Below, in pieces: positions 15,968 to 23,472 of a stretch of 64,000 bases of DNA (positions within the stretch are counted from its first letter, which is position 1; every line of letters begins with the position of its first letter). Location of the stretch: positions 186,001 to 250,000 of the forward strand of contig NZ_BJYR01000013.1 of assembly GCF_007991615.1 (NCBI RefSeq), given 5' to 3'. The notes under the pieces are model-generated. The model worked only from the letters and a program-made list of their open reading frames with translations, did no database searches and was not told where the DNA came from. Position numbers and translations under genes: made by a program. Origin of the DNA: Novosphingobium sediminis. Lineage in GTDB: Bacteria > Pseudomonadota > Alphaproteobacteria > Sphingomonadales > Sphingomonadaceae.

Positions 15968-16750
15968 CTAAGCCATCCGGCTCGCGCGCTCCGCCAGCCG
16001 GTCCACCGCCGCTGCGTGAATCGCGGGTGCTGCCGCCAGCAGGCCGAACGCGCGGGGATCCCGCTTGTTGTAGGCCAAAGGCGCGCCGAAGGCGTCGCTC
16101 ACCGCCGCGCCTGCTTCGCGGGCGATGAGCGCGGCGGCGCCGATGTCCCATTCGTAGCCCCAGCGCAGGGTGGCGAGGAGGTCGGCTTCGTTGGCGGCGA
16201 CCATCGCGATGCGGAGCGCGATGGAGTTGGGTTTGTCGACGAGGATGAGGTCGTGGTCGACGCGGGGGAGCGCGTCGGCGGGGACGCGGGCTCCGCTGAG
16301 TTCGAGGCGGTTGCTGGCGGTGAGGGGGAGGTCGTTGCGGTGCGCGCCCTGTCCGGCGATGGCTTGCCAGTATTCGCCGCGCGCTGGGGCATCTAACGCT
16401 CCGATCAGCGGGCGGCCTTCAGAGATGAGCGCGACGGAGACGGCCCAGCCGGGGCGGCCGCGCACGAAATCGCGGGTGCCGTCGATTGGATCGACGAGCC
16501 AGCAGAGGCCTTTGTCGAGGCGCGAGGGATCGTCGGCGGTTTCTTCGGAGAGCCAGCCGGCGGAGGGAAGGAGGCTCCCCAGTTCCTGCTTGAGATAGCC
16601 ATCGACGGCGAGATCGGCAGCAGAGACGGGGTTGTTCGGGGACTTGTCCCACACTTCGAGCGCGTGGCCGTGGCCGGGCCAGCTGGCGAGGGCCAGGCGT
16701 CCGGCTTCGGCCATGATGGCGCGGAAGCGGTCGAAGTCGATCATCGCCAT
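15968..16750 (-). CDS. inositol monophosphatase family protein, CysQ/histidinol-phosphatase-like
   Basis: A 260-residue Mg-dependent, lithium-sensitive type phosphatase. The metal-binding blocks are SEET (Glu), LVDPIDGTRDFVRGRPGWAVSVAL with Asp-Pro-Ile-Asp-Gly-Thr, and EWDIGAAALIAREAG near the C-terminus. The DGTRDF wording is close to CysQ-type 3'(2'),5'-bisphosphate nucleotidases, which recycle PAP from sulfate assimilation, but histidinol-phosphate phosphatase or inositol phosphatase activity cannot be excluded. No cys or his gene is adjacent. It diverges from sucC across about 210 bp. Confidence 0.85.
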   Translation of the reverse strand: MAMIDFDRFRAIMAEAGRLALASWPGHGHALEVWDKSPNNPVSAADLAVDGYLKQELGSLLPSAGWLSEETADDPSRLDKGLCWLVDPIDGTRDFVRGRPGWAVSVALISEGRPLIGALDAPARGEYWQAIAGQGAHRNDLPLTASNRLELSGARVPADALPRVDHDLILVDKPNSIALRIAMVAANEADLLATLRWGYEWDIGAAALIAREAGAAVSDAFGAPLAYNKRDPRAFGLLAAAPAIHAAAVDRLAERASRMA

Positions 16751-16963
16751 TTGCGATGCGGGTTTGGCGGCCTTAGCGCAAGGGGGCGCTGCCTGCGGCG
16801 CGCGATCTGTGCATTCGTATTCGGTGCTGCAGGCGGAGAATGCATCCGTGCAGGTGCGATTGGGGTATGCGGACCCTTTTCAAGCCCTTGGCCGTGTGCT
16901 TAAGGCAGCGCGACCTGCCGGTTCAAACCGCTAGATCTCATTCTCTTGATGCGGGGATAACGC

Positions 16964-18163
16964 ATGAACGTTCATGAATATCAGGCCAAGGAATTGCTCG
17001 CCAAGTTCGGCGTCGGCATTCCGGCGGGCATTCCTGCCCTGACCGTGGAAGAAGCGGTTGCCGCTGCAAAGCAGCTGCCGGGGCCGCTTTATGTGGTGAA
17101 GGCGCAGATCCACGCGGGCGGTCGCGGCAAGGGCAAGTTCAAGGAACTGCCGGCCGATGCCAAGGGCGGCGTGCGGCTCGCGAAGTCGGTTGAGGAAGTC
17201 GAGGCGTTCGCCAAGGAAATGCTCGGCAACACGCTGGTGACGGTGCAGACCGGCGCAGCGGGCAAGCAGGTCAACCGGCTCTACGTGACCGACGGCGTTG
17301 ATATCGCCAAGGAATACTACCTCTCGATGGTGGTGGACCGGGGCACCGGCCGCGTTGCCATGATCGTCTCGACCGAAGGCGGCATGGACATCGAAGAGGT
17401 TGCGCACAGCACCCCTGAGAAGATCGCGACGATCACGATCGATCCGGCGCAGGGCTTCATGCCGCACCACGGCCGCGCCGTAGGCTATGCGCTGAAGCTG
17501 ACGGGCGAGCTCAACAAGCAGGCCGCCACGATCGCCAAGCAGCTCTACACCGCGTTCATGGCGCTGGATTGCGACATGCTTGAGATCAACCCGCTGGTGG
17601 AAACCAAGGACGGGAACCTTTTGGTCCTCGACACCAAGATGAGCTTCGACTCGAACGCGCTCTATCGCCACCCCGATGTCGTTGCGCTGCGCGACGAGAC
17701 CGAGGAAGATCCGGCGGAAATCGAAGCGTCGAAGTACGACCTTGCCTACATCAAGCTCGACGGCAACATCGGCTGCATGGTGAACGGCGCGGGCCTCGCC
17801 ATGGCGACGATGGACATCATCAAGCTCAACGGCGAATTCCCGGCCAACTTCCTTGACGTTGGCGGCGGCGCGACGACCGAGAAGGTGACGGCGGCGTTCA
17901 AGCTGATCCTGTCTGATCCGGCGGTGAAGGGCATTCTCGTCAACATCTTCGGCGGGATCATGAAGTGCGACATCATCGCCGACGGCATTGTTGCCGCGGC
18001 GAAGGAAGTGAACCTGCAGGTGCCGCTCGTCGTGCGCCTCGAGGGCACCAACGTGCAGCAGGGCAAGGACATCCTTGCCAATTCGGGTCTCCCCATTGTC
18101 CCCGCCAATGATCTTGGCGATGCCGCGCAGAAGATCGTGGCCGCAGTCCGGAAGGTTTCCTGA
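16964..18163 (+). CDS. sucC: succinyl-CoA synthetase, beta subunit
   Basis: A 399-residue ATP-grasp subunit of the TCA-cycle enzyme that makes ATP or GTP from succinyl-CoA. Family features are [17 protein letters not shown] at the N-terminus, [17 protein letters not shown] (nucleotide site), [20 protein letters not shown], and the C-terminal [13 protein letters not shown] and [14 protein letters not shown] blocks that contact the alpha subunit. sucD follows after three bases. In this genome the product also drains succinyl-CoA coming from the methylmalonyl-CoA pathway encoded 10 kb downstream. sucAB is not adjacent. Confidence 0.98.
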   Translation: MNVHEYQAKELLAKFGVGIPAGIPALTVEEAVAAAKQLPGPLYVVKAQIHAGGRGKGKFKELPADAKGGVRLAKSVEEVEAFAKEMLGNTLVTVQTGAAGKQVNRLYVTDGVDIAKEYYLSMVVDRGTGRVAMIVSTEGGMDIEEVAHSTPEKIATITIDPAQGFMPHHGRAVGYALKLTGELNKQAATIAKQLYTAFMALDCDMLEINPLVETKDGNLLVLDTKMSFDSNALYRHPDVVALRDETEEDPAEIEASKYDLAYIKLDGNIGCMVNGAGLAMATMDIIKLNGEFPANFLDVGGGATTEKVTAAFKLILSDPAVKGILVNIFGGIMKCDIIADGIVAAAKEVNLQVPLVVRLEGTNVQQGKDILANSGLPIVPANDLGDAAQKIVAAVRKVS

Positions 18164-18166
18164 TCC

Positions 18167-19051
18167 ATGAGCATTCTTGTCAACAAGGCCACCAAGGTCA
18201 TCACGCAGGGCATGACCGGCAAGACCGGCGCGTTCCACACGCAGGCGGCGCTTGATTACGGCACGCAGATGGTTGCGGGCGTGACGCCGGGCAAGGGCGG
18301 CACCAGCCACATCGGCCTGCCGCAGTTTGACACCGTTGCCGAAGCCAAGGCCGCGACCGGCGCCACCGCCAGCTGCATCTACGTGCCGCCTCCGGGCGCG
18401 GCGGACGCGATCCTCGAGGCCATCGACGCGCAGATGGAGCTCATCGTGTGCATCACCGAAGGCATCCCGGTGCTCGACATGGTGCGCGTGAAGCGCGCGC
18501 TGCAGGGCTCGAAGTCGCGCCTGATCGGCCCGAACTGCCCCGGCGTGCTGACGCCGGGCGAGTGCAAGATCGGCATCATGCCAGGCTCGATCTTCAAGAA
18601 GGGCTCGGTCGGCGTGGTCTCGCGCTCGGGTACGCTGACCTATGAGGCAGTGTTCCAGACCTCGAACATCGGCCTTGGCCAGACGACGGCTGTTGGCATC
18701 GGCGGCGACCCGGTGAACGGCACCAACTTCATCGACGTGCTCGAGCTGTTCCTGGCCGACGACGACACCAAGTCGATCATCATGATCGGCGAAATCGGCG
18801 GCGACGCGGAAGAGAACGCAGCGCAGTTCCTGATCGACGAGGCCAAGCGCGGCCGCAAGAAGCCGATGGCCGGCTTTATCGCGGGCCGTTCGGCGCCTCC
18901 GGGCCGCCGCATGGGCCATGCCGGTGCCATCGTTTCGGGCGGCAAGGGCGATGCTGAAAGCAAGATCGCGGCGATGGAAGCAGCGGGCATCCGTGTTTCG
19001 CCTTCGCCGAGCCTGCTGGGCGAGACGCTGGCGGAAGTGCTGAAGGGCTGA
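18167..19051 (+). CDS. sucD: succinyl-CoA synthetase, alpha subunit
   Basis: A 294-residue CoA-binding subunit carrying the phosphohistidine. The N-terminal Rossmann fold has [20 protein letters not shown] and [13 protein letters not shown]. The active-site histidine is His251 in [14 protein letters not shown], with [15 protein letters not shown] and [15 protein letters not shown] also diagnostic. It forms an alpha2beta2 or alpha-beta complex with SucC. A Rho-independent terminator at 19079 closes the operon. Confidence 0.98.
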   Translation: MSILVNKATKVITQGMTGKTGAFHTQAALDYGTQMVAGVTPGKGGTSHIGLPQFDTVAEAKAATGATASCIYVPPPGAADAILEAIDAQMELIVCITEGIPVLDMVRVKRALQGSKSRLIGPNCPGVLTPGECKIGIMPGSIFKKGSVGVVSRSGTLTYEAVFQTSNIGLGQTTAVGIGGDPVNGTNFIDVLELFLADDDTKSIIMIGEIGGDAEENAAQFLIDEAKRGRKKPMAGFIAGRSAPPGRRMGHAGAIVSGGKGDAESKIAAMEAAGIRVSPSPSLLGETLAEVLKG

Positions 19052-19078
19052 GGCTCTCGCGCTGACGACCGAGAAAGG

Positions 19079-19105
19079 GGCCGGGGGGAAACCTCCGGCC
19101 TTTTT
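19079..19105 (+). terminator. Rho-independent terminator of sucCD
   Basis: GGCCGGGGG and CCTCCGGCC form a stem with one mismatch around GAAA, followed by five T. It lies 27 bases after the sucD stop, before the convergent TetR gene. Confidence 0.85.
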
Positions 19106-19113
19106 CATTGGGC

Positions 19114-19788
19114 TCAGCCGGCGGCGGCCAGCTCTGCATCGACATCGGCTGCTGCCGCGCCGAGGTTGGTGCAGATGAACCGCACGGCGCTCTCATAGCG
19201 GCCCAGCGCGTCGGCGGCATCGGCGTATCCGGCGATCTCGAGGCCGACCAAGCCGTGCATCTGGCCCCAGACGAGGAAGGCAAGGTCCTGCACTTCGGCC
19301 GGATCGGGCGCTGCGCCGCGGTGGTGAGTGAGGCATGTGCCGACCGCGTCGACCAGTGCGGCAAAGGCGGGGTAGGCGTCTTCCACCGGCACCGCGAGCG
19401 AGACGAACTGGCTGTGCCGCCCGGTGGGGGAGAAGCGCTTTTCGCCGCCGAACATCAGCCGGTACATGCCGGTGTGATCGAGCGCGAAGCGGCGGTAGGC
19501 GAGCATCTGGCGAACCATCCAGCGCAGCGGTGCCGCACGCTCCTCCACGGCGAGCGCATAGGCATGGAGCCGCGCAAAGCCGATCGCATAGAGTGCCTGC
19601 ATGAGGCCCGGCTTGCCGCCATAGAGCGTGTAGATCGCCATCGTCGACGATCCGCAGGCACGCGCCAGTTCGCGCAAGGCAACGCCGTCCGGCCCATCGC
19701 GGCGCACCAGCGCTTCCGCTTCTTCGAGAAGGCGCGCGGCGAGATCTTCGCGCGGGGGTTCGGTGGCGAGGTTCCTCCGATTCGGCAT
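19114..19788 (-). CDS. TetR/AcrR-family repressor with WHG-type ligand domain
   Basis: A 224-residue regulator. The N-terminal helix-turn-helix runs about residues 15-60 (VALRELARACGSSTMAIYTLYGGKPGLMQALY). The C-terminal domain carries the WGQMHGLVGLEIAGY segment typical of the WHG subgroup. It diverges from the PF10118 hydrolase gene with a 90-bp gap that contains short palindromes (TGGAATTCCA at 19815 and ATAAC-AGC-GTTAT at 19841), so it probably controls that gene and itself. The inducer is unknown. Confidence 0.88.
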   Translation of the reverse strand: MPNRRNLATEPPREDLAARLLEEAEALVRRDGPDGVALRELARACGSSTMAIYTLYGGKPGLMQALYAIGFARLHAYALAVEERAAPLRWMVRQMLAYRRFALDHTGMYRLMFGGEKRFSPTGRHSQFVSLAVPVEDAYPAFAALVDAVGTCLTHHRGAAPDPAEVQDLAFLVWGQMHGLVGLEIAGYADAADALGRYESAVRFICTNLGAAAADVDAELAAAG

Positions 19789-19840
19789 ACTTTAGGTAGT
19801 GGGGGCTTGCCGCTTGGAATTCCAGTGATATAGCGTTTCC

Positions 19841-19853
19841 ATAACAGCGTTAT
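19841..19853. promoter_or_regulatory. candidate TetR operator
   Basis: ATAAC-N3-GTTAT lies between the divergent TetR and PF10118 genes, 28 bases before the latter's start. The shorter palindrome TGGAATTCCA at 19815-19824 is a second candidate. Placement and symmetry are the only evidence. Confidence 0.35.
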
Positions 19854-19881
19854 TGAGTCGAGCCGGCGCGGGGAGCGAGTG

Positions 19882-20781
19882 ATGGGCGGCATCAAGGGCA
19901 ACGAAGGATCGGTTGCGGGGACGATCACACCGATAACCGTCCGGCAGGGCGCTTTCGCATTTGCGGACGACACGCCGGCGCACTGGATCCCGCGCGCGCC
20001 CGAATTCGCGCAGATGATCAACGGTGCGTCGTTCGTCATGCCGCATCTGGAGCCATTCCTTGTCGCCACGCTGGGCGAAGCGGCGAAGCTGATCGAGGAC
20101 CCGGCGGTGCGGCGCGAGGCGCGTGACTTCTGCATGCAGGAGACGCAGCATTACCGCACGCACCGGCGGTTCAACGATGTGCTGCTGGGGCAGGGGTATG
20201 AGAGCCTGGCCGCGGTCGAGGCGGAGATGGCGGCGGCCTATGCGCGCCTGATGGAGCGGCCGCTCGCGGTGCGACTGGCCTATGCTGCGGGGTTCGAGGC
20301 GATGACGCTGGGGCTGACCGACTGGCTGGTGGGCCACCGGGTGGAACTGTTTCGCGGGGCAGACCCGCACGTGACCTCGTTCATCCTCTGGCACATGGTC
20401 GAGGAAACCGAGCACAAGCTGGTCGCGCATGACGTCTACGAGGCGGTCTCGCCGGGGTACTGGTGGCGTGCAGTTGGCGTGCTGCACGGATCGCTGGATG
20501 TGATCCAGTGGAGCCGGCGCTGCTACCGCGCGCTGCTGCTGCAGGATGGCCGTTGGCGGCGACCTTCCTCGCGCCTCAAGGTCTGGTGGTGGGCGGCGCG
20601 GTTCCTGCTCGGGGCAGGCCCGGCACTGCTGCGGGCGCTGGTGCCGGGGCACGATCCGCGCGTGATGAAGGATCATCCGTGGGTGCGCGAATGGATCGCC
20701 GGGCATGCGCGCTCGGGTCAGCGCGGCGCGCCGATGCCGCTGATCGATACCGGGAGCGCCGTGATGCCGGTGCCGTTCTGA
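19882..20781 (+). CDS. PF10118-type predicted metal-dependent hydrolase
   Basis: A 299-residue protein with the ferritin-like arrangement of the PF10118 family. Metal-binding candidates are paired Glu/His motifs: RDFCMQETQHYRTHRRFN, GFEAMTLGLTDWLV and WHMVEETEHKLVAHDVY (EExxH). Despite the family name, the diiron-like pattern suggests oxidative chemistry is also possible. The ATG at 19882 is preceded by GGGAGCGA; a GTG one codon earlier is equally spaced. It shares a short gap with the following StyC-like membrane gene and is divergent from a TetR repressor. The substrate is unknown; lipid-like or aromatic compounds are guesses from context. Confidence 0.75.
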   Translation: MGGIKGNEGSVAGTITPITVRQGAFAFADDTPAHWIPRAPEFAQMINGASFVMPHLEPFLVATLGEAAKLIEDPAVRREARDFCMQETQHYRTHRRFNDVLLGQGYESLAAVEAEMAAAYARLMERPLAVRLAYAAGFEAMTLGLTDWLVGHRVELFRGADPHVTSFILWHMVEETEHKLVAHDVYEAVSPGYWWRAVGVLHGSLDVIQWSRRCYRALLLQDGRWRRPSSRLKVWWWAARFLLGAGPALLRALVPGHDPRVMKDHPWVREWIAGHARSGQRGAPMPLIDTGSAVMPVPF

Positions 20782-20792
20782 GGGGAGTGGAG

Positions 20793-21266
20793 ATGGACGG
20801 TTCGGAATGGCGCCCGATCCAGCGGATGCTGATCGTACAGGGCGGCTATGTGATGCTGCTGGGCTTCGTCGCGGGCTTCGGTTTTGTATTCTACCTCATC
20901 GGCAGCATCGAGCTGTGGCCGATCCCCGGCAAGATTGCGGTTCAGCTTCCCGGAAGCGACAAGGCCTGGCGGATGAGCCACATGGAAGGCGTGCTCAACG
21001 GGCTGATGCTGTGGTTGCTGGCCGCGTTGCAGCCAGCGATGGCACTGCCGCTCCAGACCGCCCGGCGCCTCGCGCGGATGCTGGTGCTGACGGCGTGGTG
21101 CTTCCCCATCGCCTCGCTGTTCGATGCGCTGTTCAAGGATAGCCGGGGGCTGAAGTTTGCCGCGCCGGTGACGAACCTGATCCCGTTCTTCCTTTTTTAT
21201 GTGGGCATCATCGCGCTGGTCTGGGTGGTGATCGAGATCGTGGTGCGGGTGCGGCGACAGGTGTGA
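20793..21266 (+). CDS. four-helix membrane protein resembling styrene-oxide isomerase (StyC)
   Basis: A 157-residue integral membrane protein with four hydrophobic segments. Residues in the first loop read LPGSDKAWRMSHMEGVLNGLMLW, split here as LPGSDKAW and MSHMEGVLNGLM. StyC has a comparable VPGSPEGW ... AH....LNGMM loop, which holds its haem-ligating His and a conserved Asn. The later motif SRGLKF also parallels StyC NRGLTF. The catalytic Tyr of StyC appears to be Leu here by my hand alignment, so the reaction may differ. ATG 20793 follows AGGGGAGTGG. It lies 11 bp after the PF10118 gene and is probably co-transcribed. Homology is from memory. Confidence 0.6.
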   Translation: MDGSEWRPIQRMLIVQGGYVMLLGFVAGFGFVFYLIGSIELWPIPGKIAVQLPGSDKAWRMSHMEGVLNGLMLWLLAALQPAMALPLQTARRLARMLVLTAWCFPIASLFDALFKDSRGLKFAAPVTNLIPFFLFYVGIIALVWVVIEIVVRVRRQV

Positions 21267-21275
21267 GCCCTATGA

Positions 21276-21327
21276 TCCTCCCCTTACAGGGGAGGTGGCA
21301 GCGCGCAGCGCTGACGGAGGGGTAGCG
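21276..21327. repeat. intergenic palindromic repeat, inverted copy
   Basis: Starts TCCTCCCCTTACAGGGGAGG and continues to GACGGAGGGGTAGCG. Read in reverse complement it resembles the two direct copies at 21352-21410 and 21754-21812 (CGCTACCCCTCC ... GGGGAGGAT). It may terminate the StyC-like gene. Confidence 0.75.
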
Positions 21328-21340
21328 GTCTGGCGGGGCG

Positions 21341-21751
21341 TCAGGTTTCGGGCGCTACCCCTCCACCACCCTTCGGGTGGTCCCCGTCCCCTGTCAGGGG
21401 AGGATTTTTGGCGTAGCGGGCGATGGCTTCGGCGGTGGCGACGGGATCGGCGAGGACGCGGGCGGCGGCAATTCGGAGCACGCGAATGCCTTGGTTTTCC
21501 AGCCAGAGGCGGCGGTGGGTGTCGGTCTGTGGACGATCGCCCGTGTTGTGGACGTGGCCATCCACTTCGATGCCGAGCTTTGCCGCCGCGCAATAGAAAT
21601 CGAGGATGTACCGACCAGCCGGATGCTGGCGGCGAAATTTGAGCCCTTCGGGACGATGGCGGAGTTCCTTCCAGAGGAGCACTTCGGGGAGTGACATGGT
21701 CTTGCGCAGGATGGCGGCCTTGCGCTGGGTGGATTTCGGGCCGTGGATCAT
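21341..21751 (-). CDS. DUF559 endonuclease-like protein
   Basis: A 136-residue protein of the DUF559 / very-short-patch-repair-like nuclease fold. Typical segments are MSLPEVLLWKELRHRP, LKFRRQHPAGRYILDFYC, AAKLGIEVDGHVH and DTHRRLWLENQGIRVLRI, with the probable PD-(D/E)XK-type residues in YILDFYC and GIEVDG. It acts on DNA by fold; biological role unclear. The last 20 or so residues (DGDHPKGGGGVAPET) are read from an intergenic repeat, and a second copy of that repeat begins three bases upstream of the start codon. The gene is thus enclosed by 59-bp direct repeats and may be a passenger of that repeat family. Confidence 0.85.
   Translation of the reverse strand: MIHGPKSTQRKAAILRKTMSLPEVLLWKELRHRPEGLKFRRQHPAGRYILDFYCAAAKLGIEVDGHVHNTGDRPQTDTHRRLWLENQGIRVLRIAAARVLADPVATAEAIARYAKNPPLTGDGDHPKGGGGVAPET
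21352..21410. repeat. 59-bp direct repeat, copy A
   Basis: GCGCTACCCCTCCACCACCC begins this unit, which includes a CACCCTTCGGGTGG hairpin and a second CCCCTGTCAGGGG hairpin. It encodes the C-terminal tail of the DUF559 protein on the minus strand. Copy B is at 21754-21812. Confidence 0.85.
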
Positions 21752-21753
21752 GC

Positions 21754-21812
21754 GCGCTACCCCTCCACCACCCTTCGGGCGGTCCCCCTCCCCTTTTAGG
21801 GGAGGATTTTTG
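21754..21812. repeat. 59-bp direct repeat, copy B
   Basis: Same orientation and nearly the same sequence as 21352-21410, differing at a few bases within the hairpins. It begins three bases from the DUF559 start codon, so it is the gene's leader. Confidence 0.85.
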
Positions 21813-21862
21813 TGTAGCGTTTTGTTGCTTGCGGTTCGATGCGAACTGGCACCGGCTTGGCG

Positions 21863-23284
21863 CTACCCTTCGACAATCCGGTAGGGGACGAGATCGCGCT
21901 GGCTGGGGTCGACGGCGATGGCCTTGTCGCTGGGGGGGAAGGCGCGCTGGTCGCAGGTGTCGCGGGGGCAGATGCGGCAGGAGATGCCGATGCGGGTGAC
22001 CGCGTCCTCGTTGGTCAGGTTGAGGCCGTCGGCGTAGACGAACTCGTCCGCCAGCGCGGCTTCGCAGCCGAGTACGACGGCATAGCGGCGGGGCTGGCGG
22101 TAGTAGCTACCGCTGGGTTTCACGAGGCCCTTGGCGATCGAGACGTAGCGGATGCCATCGGGCATTTCGGCGAGCTGGACGTGGATGCGGTCCGGGATCG
22201 CAACGGCTTCGTGGACAATCCATAGCGGGCAGGCGCCACCAAAGCGGCCGAACTGCAGGCGCGTGGCGGAGTGGCGCTTGGTGATGTTGCCCGCCATATC
22301 GACCCGCGCGAAGAACACCGGGATGCCGCGCGCCTGCGGGCGTTGCAGCGTGGAAAGGCGGTGGCAGCACTGTTCGAAGCTGACGTGGAAAAGCTGGCGC
22401 AACCGGTCGATATCGTGGCGCAGCTGACGCGCAGCGCTGCGGAAGCGCTCGTAGGGCATGAGCAGCGCACCTGCCGCGTAGTTGCCGAGGCCGACGGTGA
22501 GCAGGTGGCGCGCGGCTTCGGTCTGCAGCGGGGCCGAGGCGACGATTTCGGCGATCTGGTCCGAGAGCGCGAGTGCGGCGACCTGATAGGCGAGCTGGAA
22601 GCGGCTCGATTCGTTGGGCTGGGCGGAATCGAGTTGGAGGTGGCGGCGCTGTGCATCGAAGCGGCGCAAGGCCACGCCGCTCGCCCATTCGATGGTGACG
22701 CCCTCGCGGCGCAGCCATTGCTGCATGGTGCGGATGCGCGGGCTGGCTTCGTCTCCGGCGATCTGGTGGGCGAGCGTCTCGGCATCGCGGTCGATGCGGT
22801 CGACATAATTGTTGGCGAGGTGGAACCAGTCGCGCACTTCCTCCCACGGCAGGCGGCCGCCAGCAATCTCGGAGCCGCCGAGGTCTGAGCCGATGGCTTC
22901 ATCGAGCATTTCAAGGCGCTGGCGGCCCTTGGCGAACAGGCCATGCAGTGCGACGAAGCTCTCTGCAAAGGCGGGAAATTGGCGCGCGAGGCGCTCCACT
23001 TGTTCGGCGGGCATGGTGCCGGGGAGCTGCGGATCAGCGAGCGCCTCGCGCAACGATTCCGCGAGGGTATCGGCTTCGGCGGGGGCGAGATCGGCCCAGT
23101 CGATGGGGAAGGCGGCGCGCAGGGCATCGGCCAGCGAAGGCGTGAGGTGGCGCTCGTCAGTTTCAAGCTGTGAGAGATAGGGTGCGCTGATGCCGAGGGC
23201 GCTCGCCATTTGCGCCTGACGCAGGCCGCGGCGCTGGCGCAATGTGCGCAGGGCCTGCCCTGCAAAGATCCGGCGGTTGGACAT
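21863..23284 (-). CDS. short-chain fatty acyl-CoA regulator (ScfR/RamB/PccR family)
   Basis: A 473-residue transcription factor. Residues about 5-60 are an XRE-type helix-turn-helix (GQALRTLRQRRGLRQAQMASALGI, then SAPYLSQLETDERHL). The long remainder is the acyl-CoA-sensing region, ending in a Cys-rich block ISCRICPRDTCDQRAFPP characteristic of the family. The ATG at 23284 (MSNRRIF) is preferred over a longer frame that runs into the operator. Relatives PccR, MccR and RamB regulate propionyl-CoA, methylmalonyl-CoA and acetate genes by binding TTTGCAAA-type sites. Here it diverges from pccB with two such boxes in between, strongly suggesting it governs the propionate operon. Confidence 0.88.
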   Translation of the reverse strand: MSNRRIFAGQALRTLRQRRGLRQAQMASALGISAPYLSQLETDERHLTPSLADALRAAFPIDWADLAPAEADTLAESLREALADPQLPGTMPAEQVERLARQFPAFAESFVALHGLFAKGRQRLEMLDEAIGSDLGGSEIAGGRLPWEEVRDWFHLANNYVDRIDRDAETLAHQIAGDEASPRIRTMQQWLRREGVTIEWASGVALRRFDAQRRHLQLDSAQPNESSRFQLAYQVAALALSDQIAEIVASAPLQTEAARHLLTVGLGNYAAGALLMPYERFRSAARQLRHDIDRLRQLFHVSFEQCCHRLSTLQRPQARGIPVFFARVDMAGNITKRHSATRLQFGRFGGACPLWIVHEAVAIPDRIHVQLAEMPDGIRYVSIAKGLVKPSGSYYRQPRRYAVVLGCEAALADEFVYADGLNLTNEDAVTRIGISCRICPRDTCDQRAFPPSDKAIAVDPSQRDLVPYRIVEG

Positions 23285-23304
23285 ACGGCTTCTTCTCTTT
23301 GACC

Positions 23305-23339
23305 ACTCCCCCACCCGCTCAGCATGAGCGGGTGGGAGT
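23305..23339 (-). promoter_or_regulatory. GC-rich hairpin in the leader of the ScfR-type gene
   Basis: ACCCGCTCA (23313-23321) pairs with TGAGCGGGT (23325-23333) around GCA, and the flanking ACTCCC/GGGAGT extends the stem with a two-base bulge. It lies 20 bases upstream of the regulator's start, between it and the operator boxes. It could affect translation of the regulator. Confidence 0.45.
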
Positions 23340-23367
23340 TGGAGTATGGGAACAGACGCAAGTCTAG

Positions 23368-23390
23368 TTTGCAAAGTATGACTTTGCAAC
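23368..23390. promoter_or_regulatory. candidate ScfR/PccR operator
   Basis: TTTGCAAA (23368-23375) is a perfect palindrome, followed after seven bases by TTTGCAAC (23383-23390) and a further TTTGC. ScfR-family proteins are reported to bind TTTGCAAA-type repeats. The site is in the divergent gap, 84 bases before the regulator start and about 82 before pccB. Confidence 0.65.
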
Positions 23391-23472
23391 TTTGCTGAAT
23401 TGCATTGGACAGCCGCGCTGCAATGCGGCATCCGCCTCAGCCTTGATCCCTAGCAACCGGGGCTGTGCACTG

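Noticed and set aside
16931..19108. A 725-codon minus-strand frame opposite sucCD.
   Set aside because: Shadow of two unmistakable TCA-cycle genes; no ribosome-binding site and biased composition.
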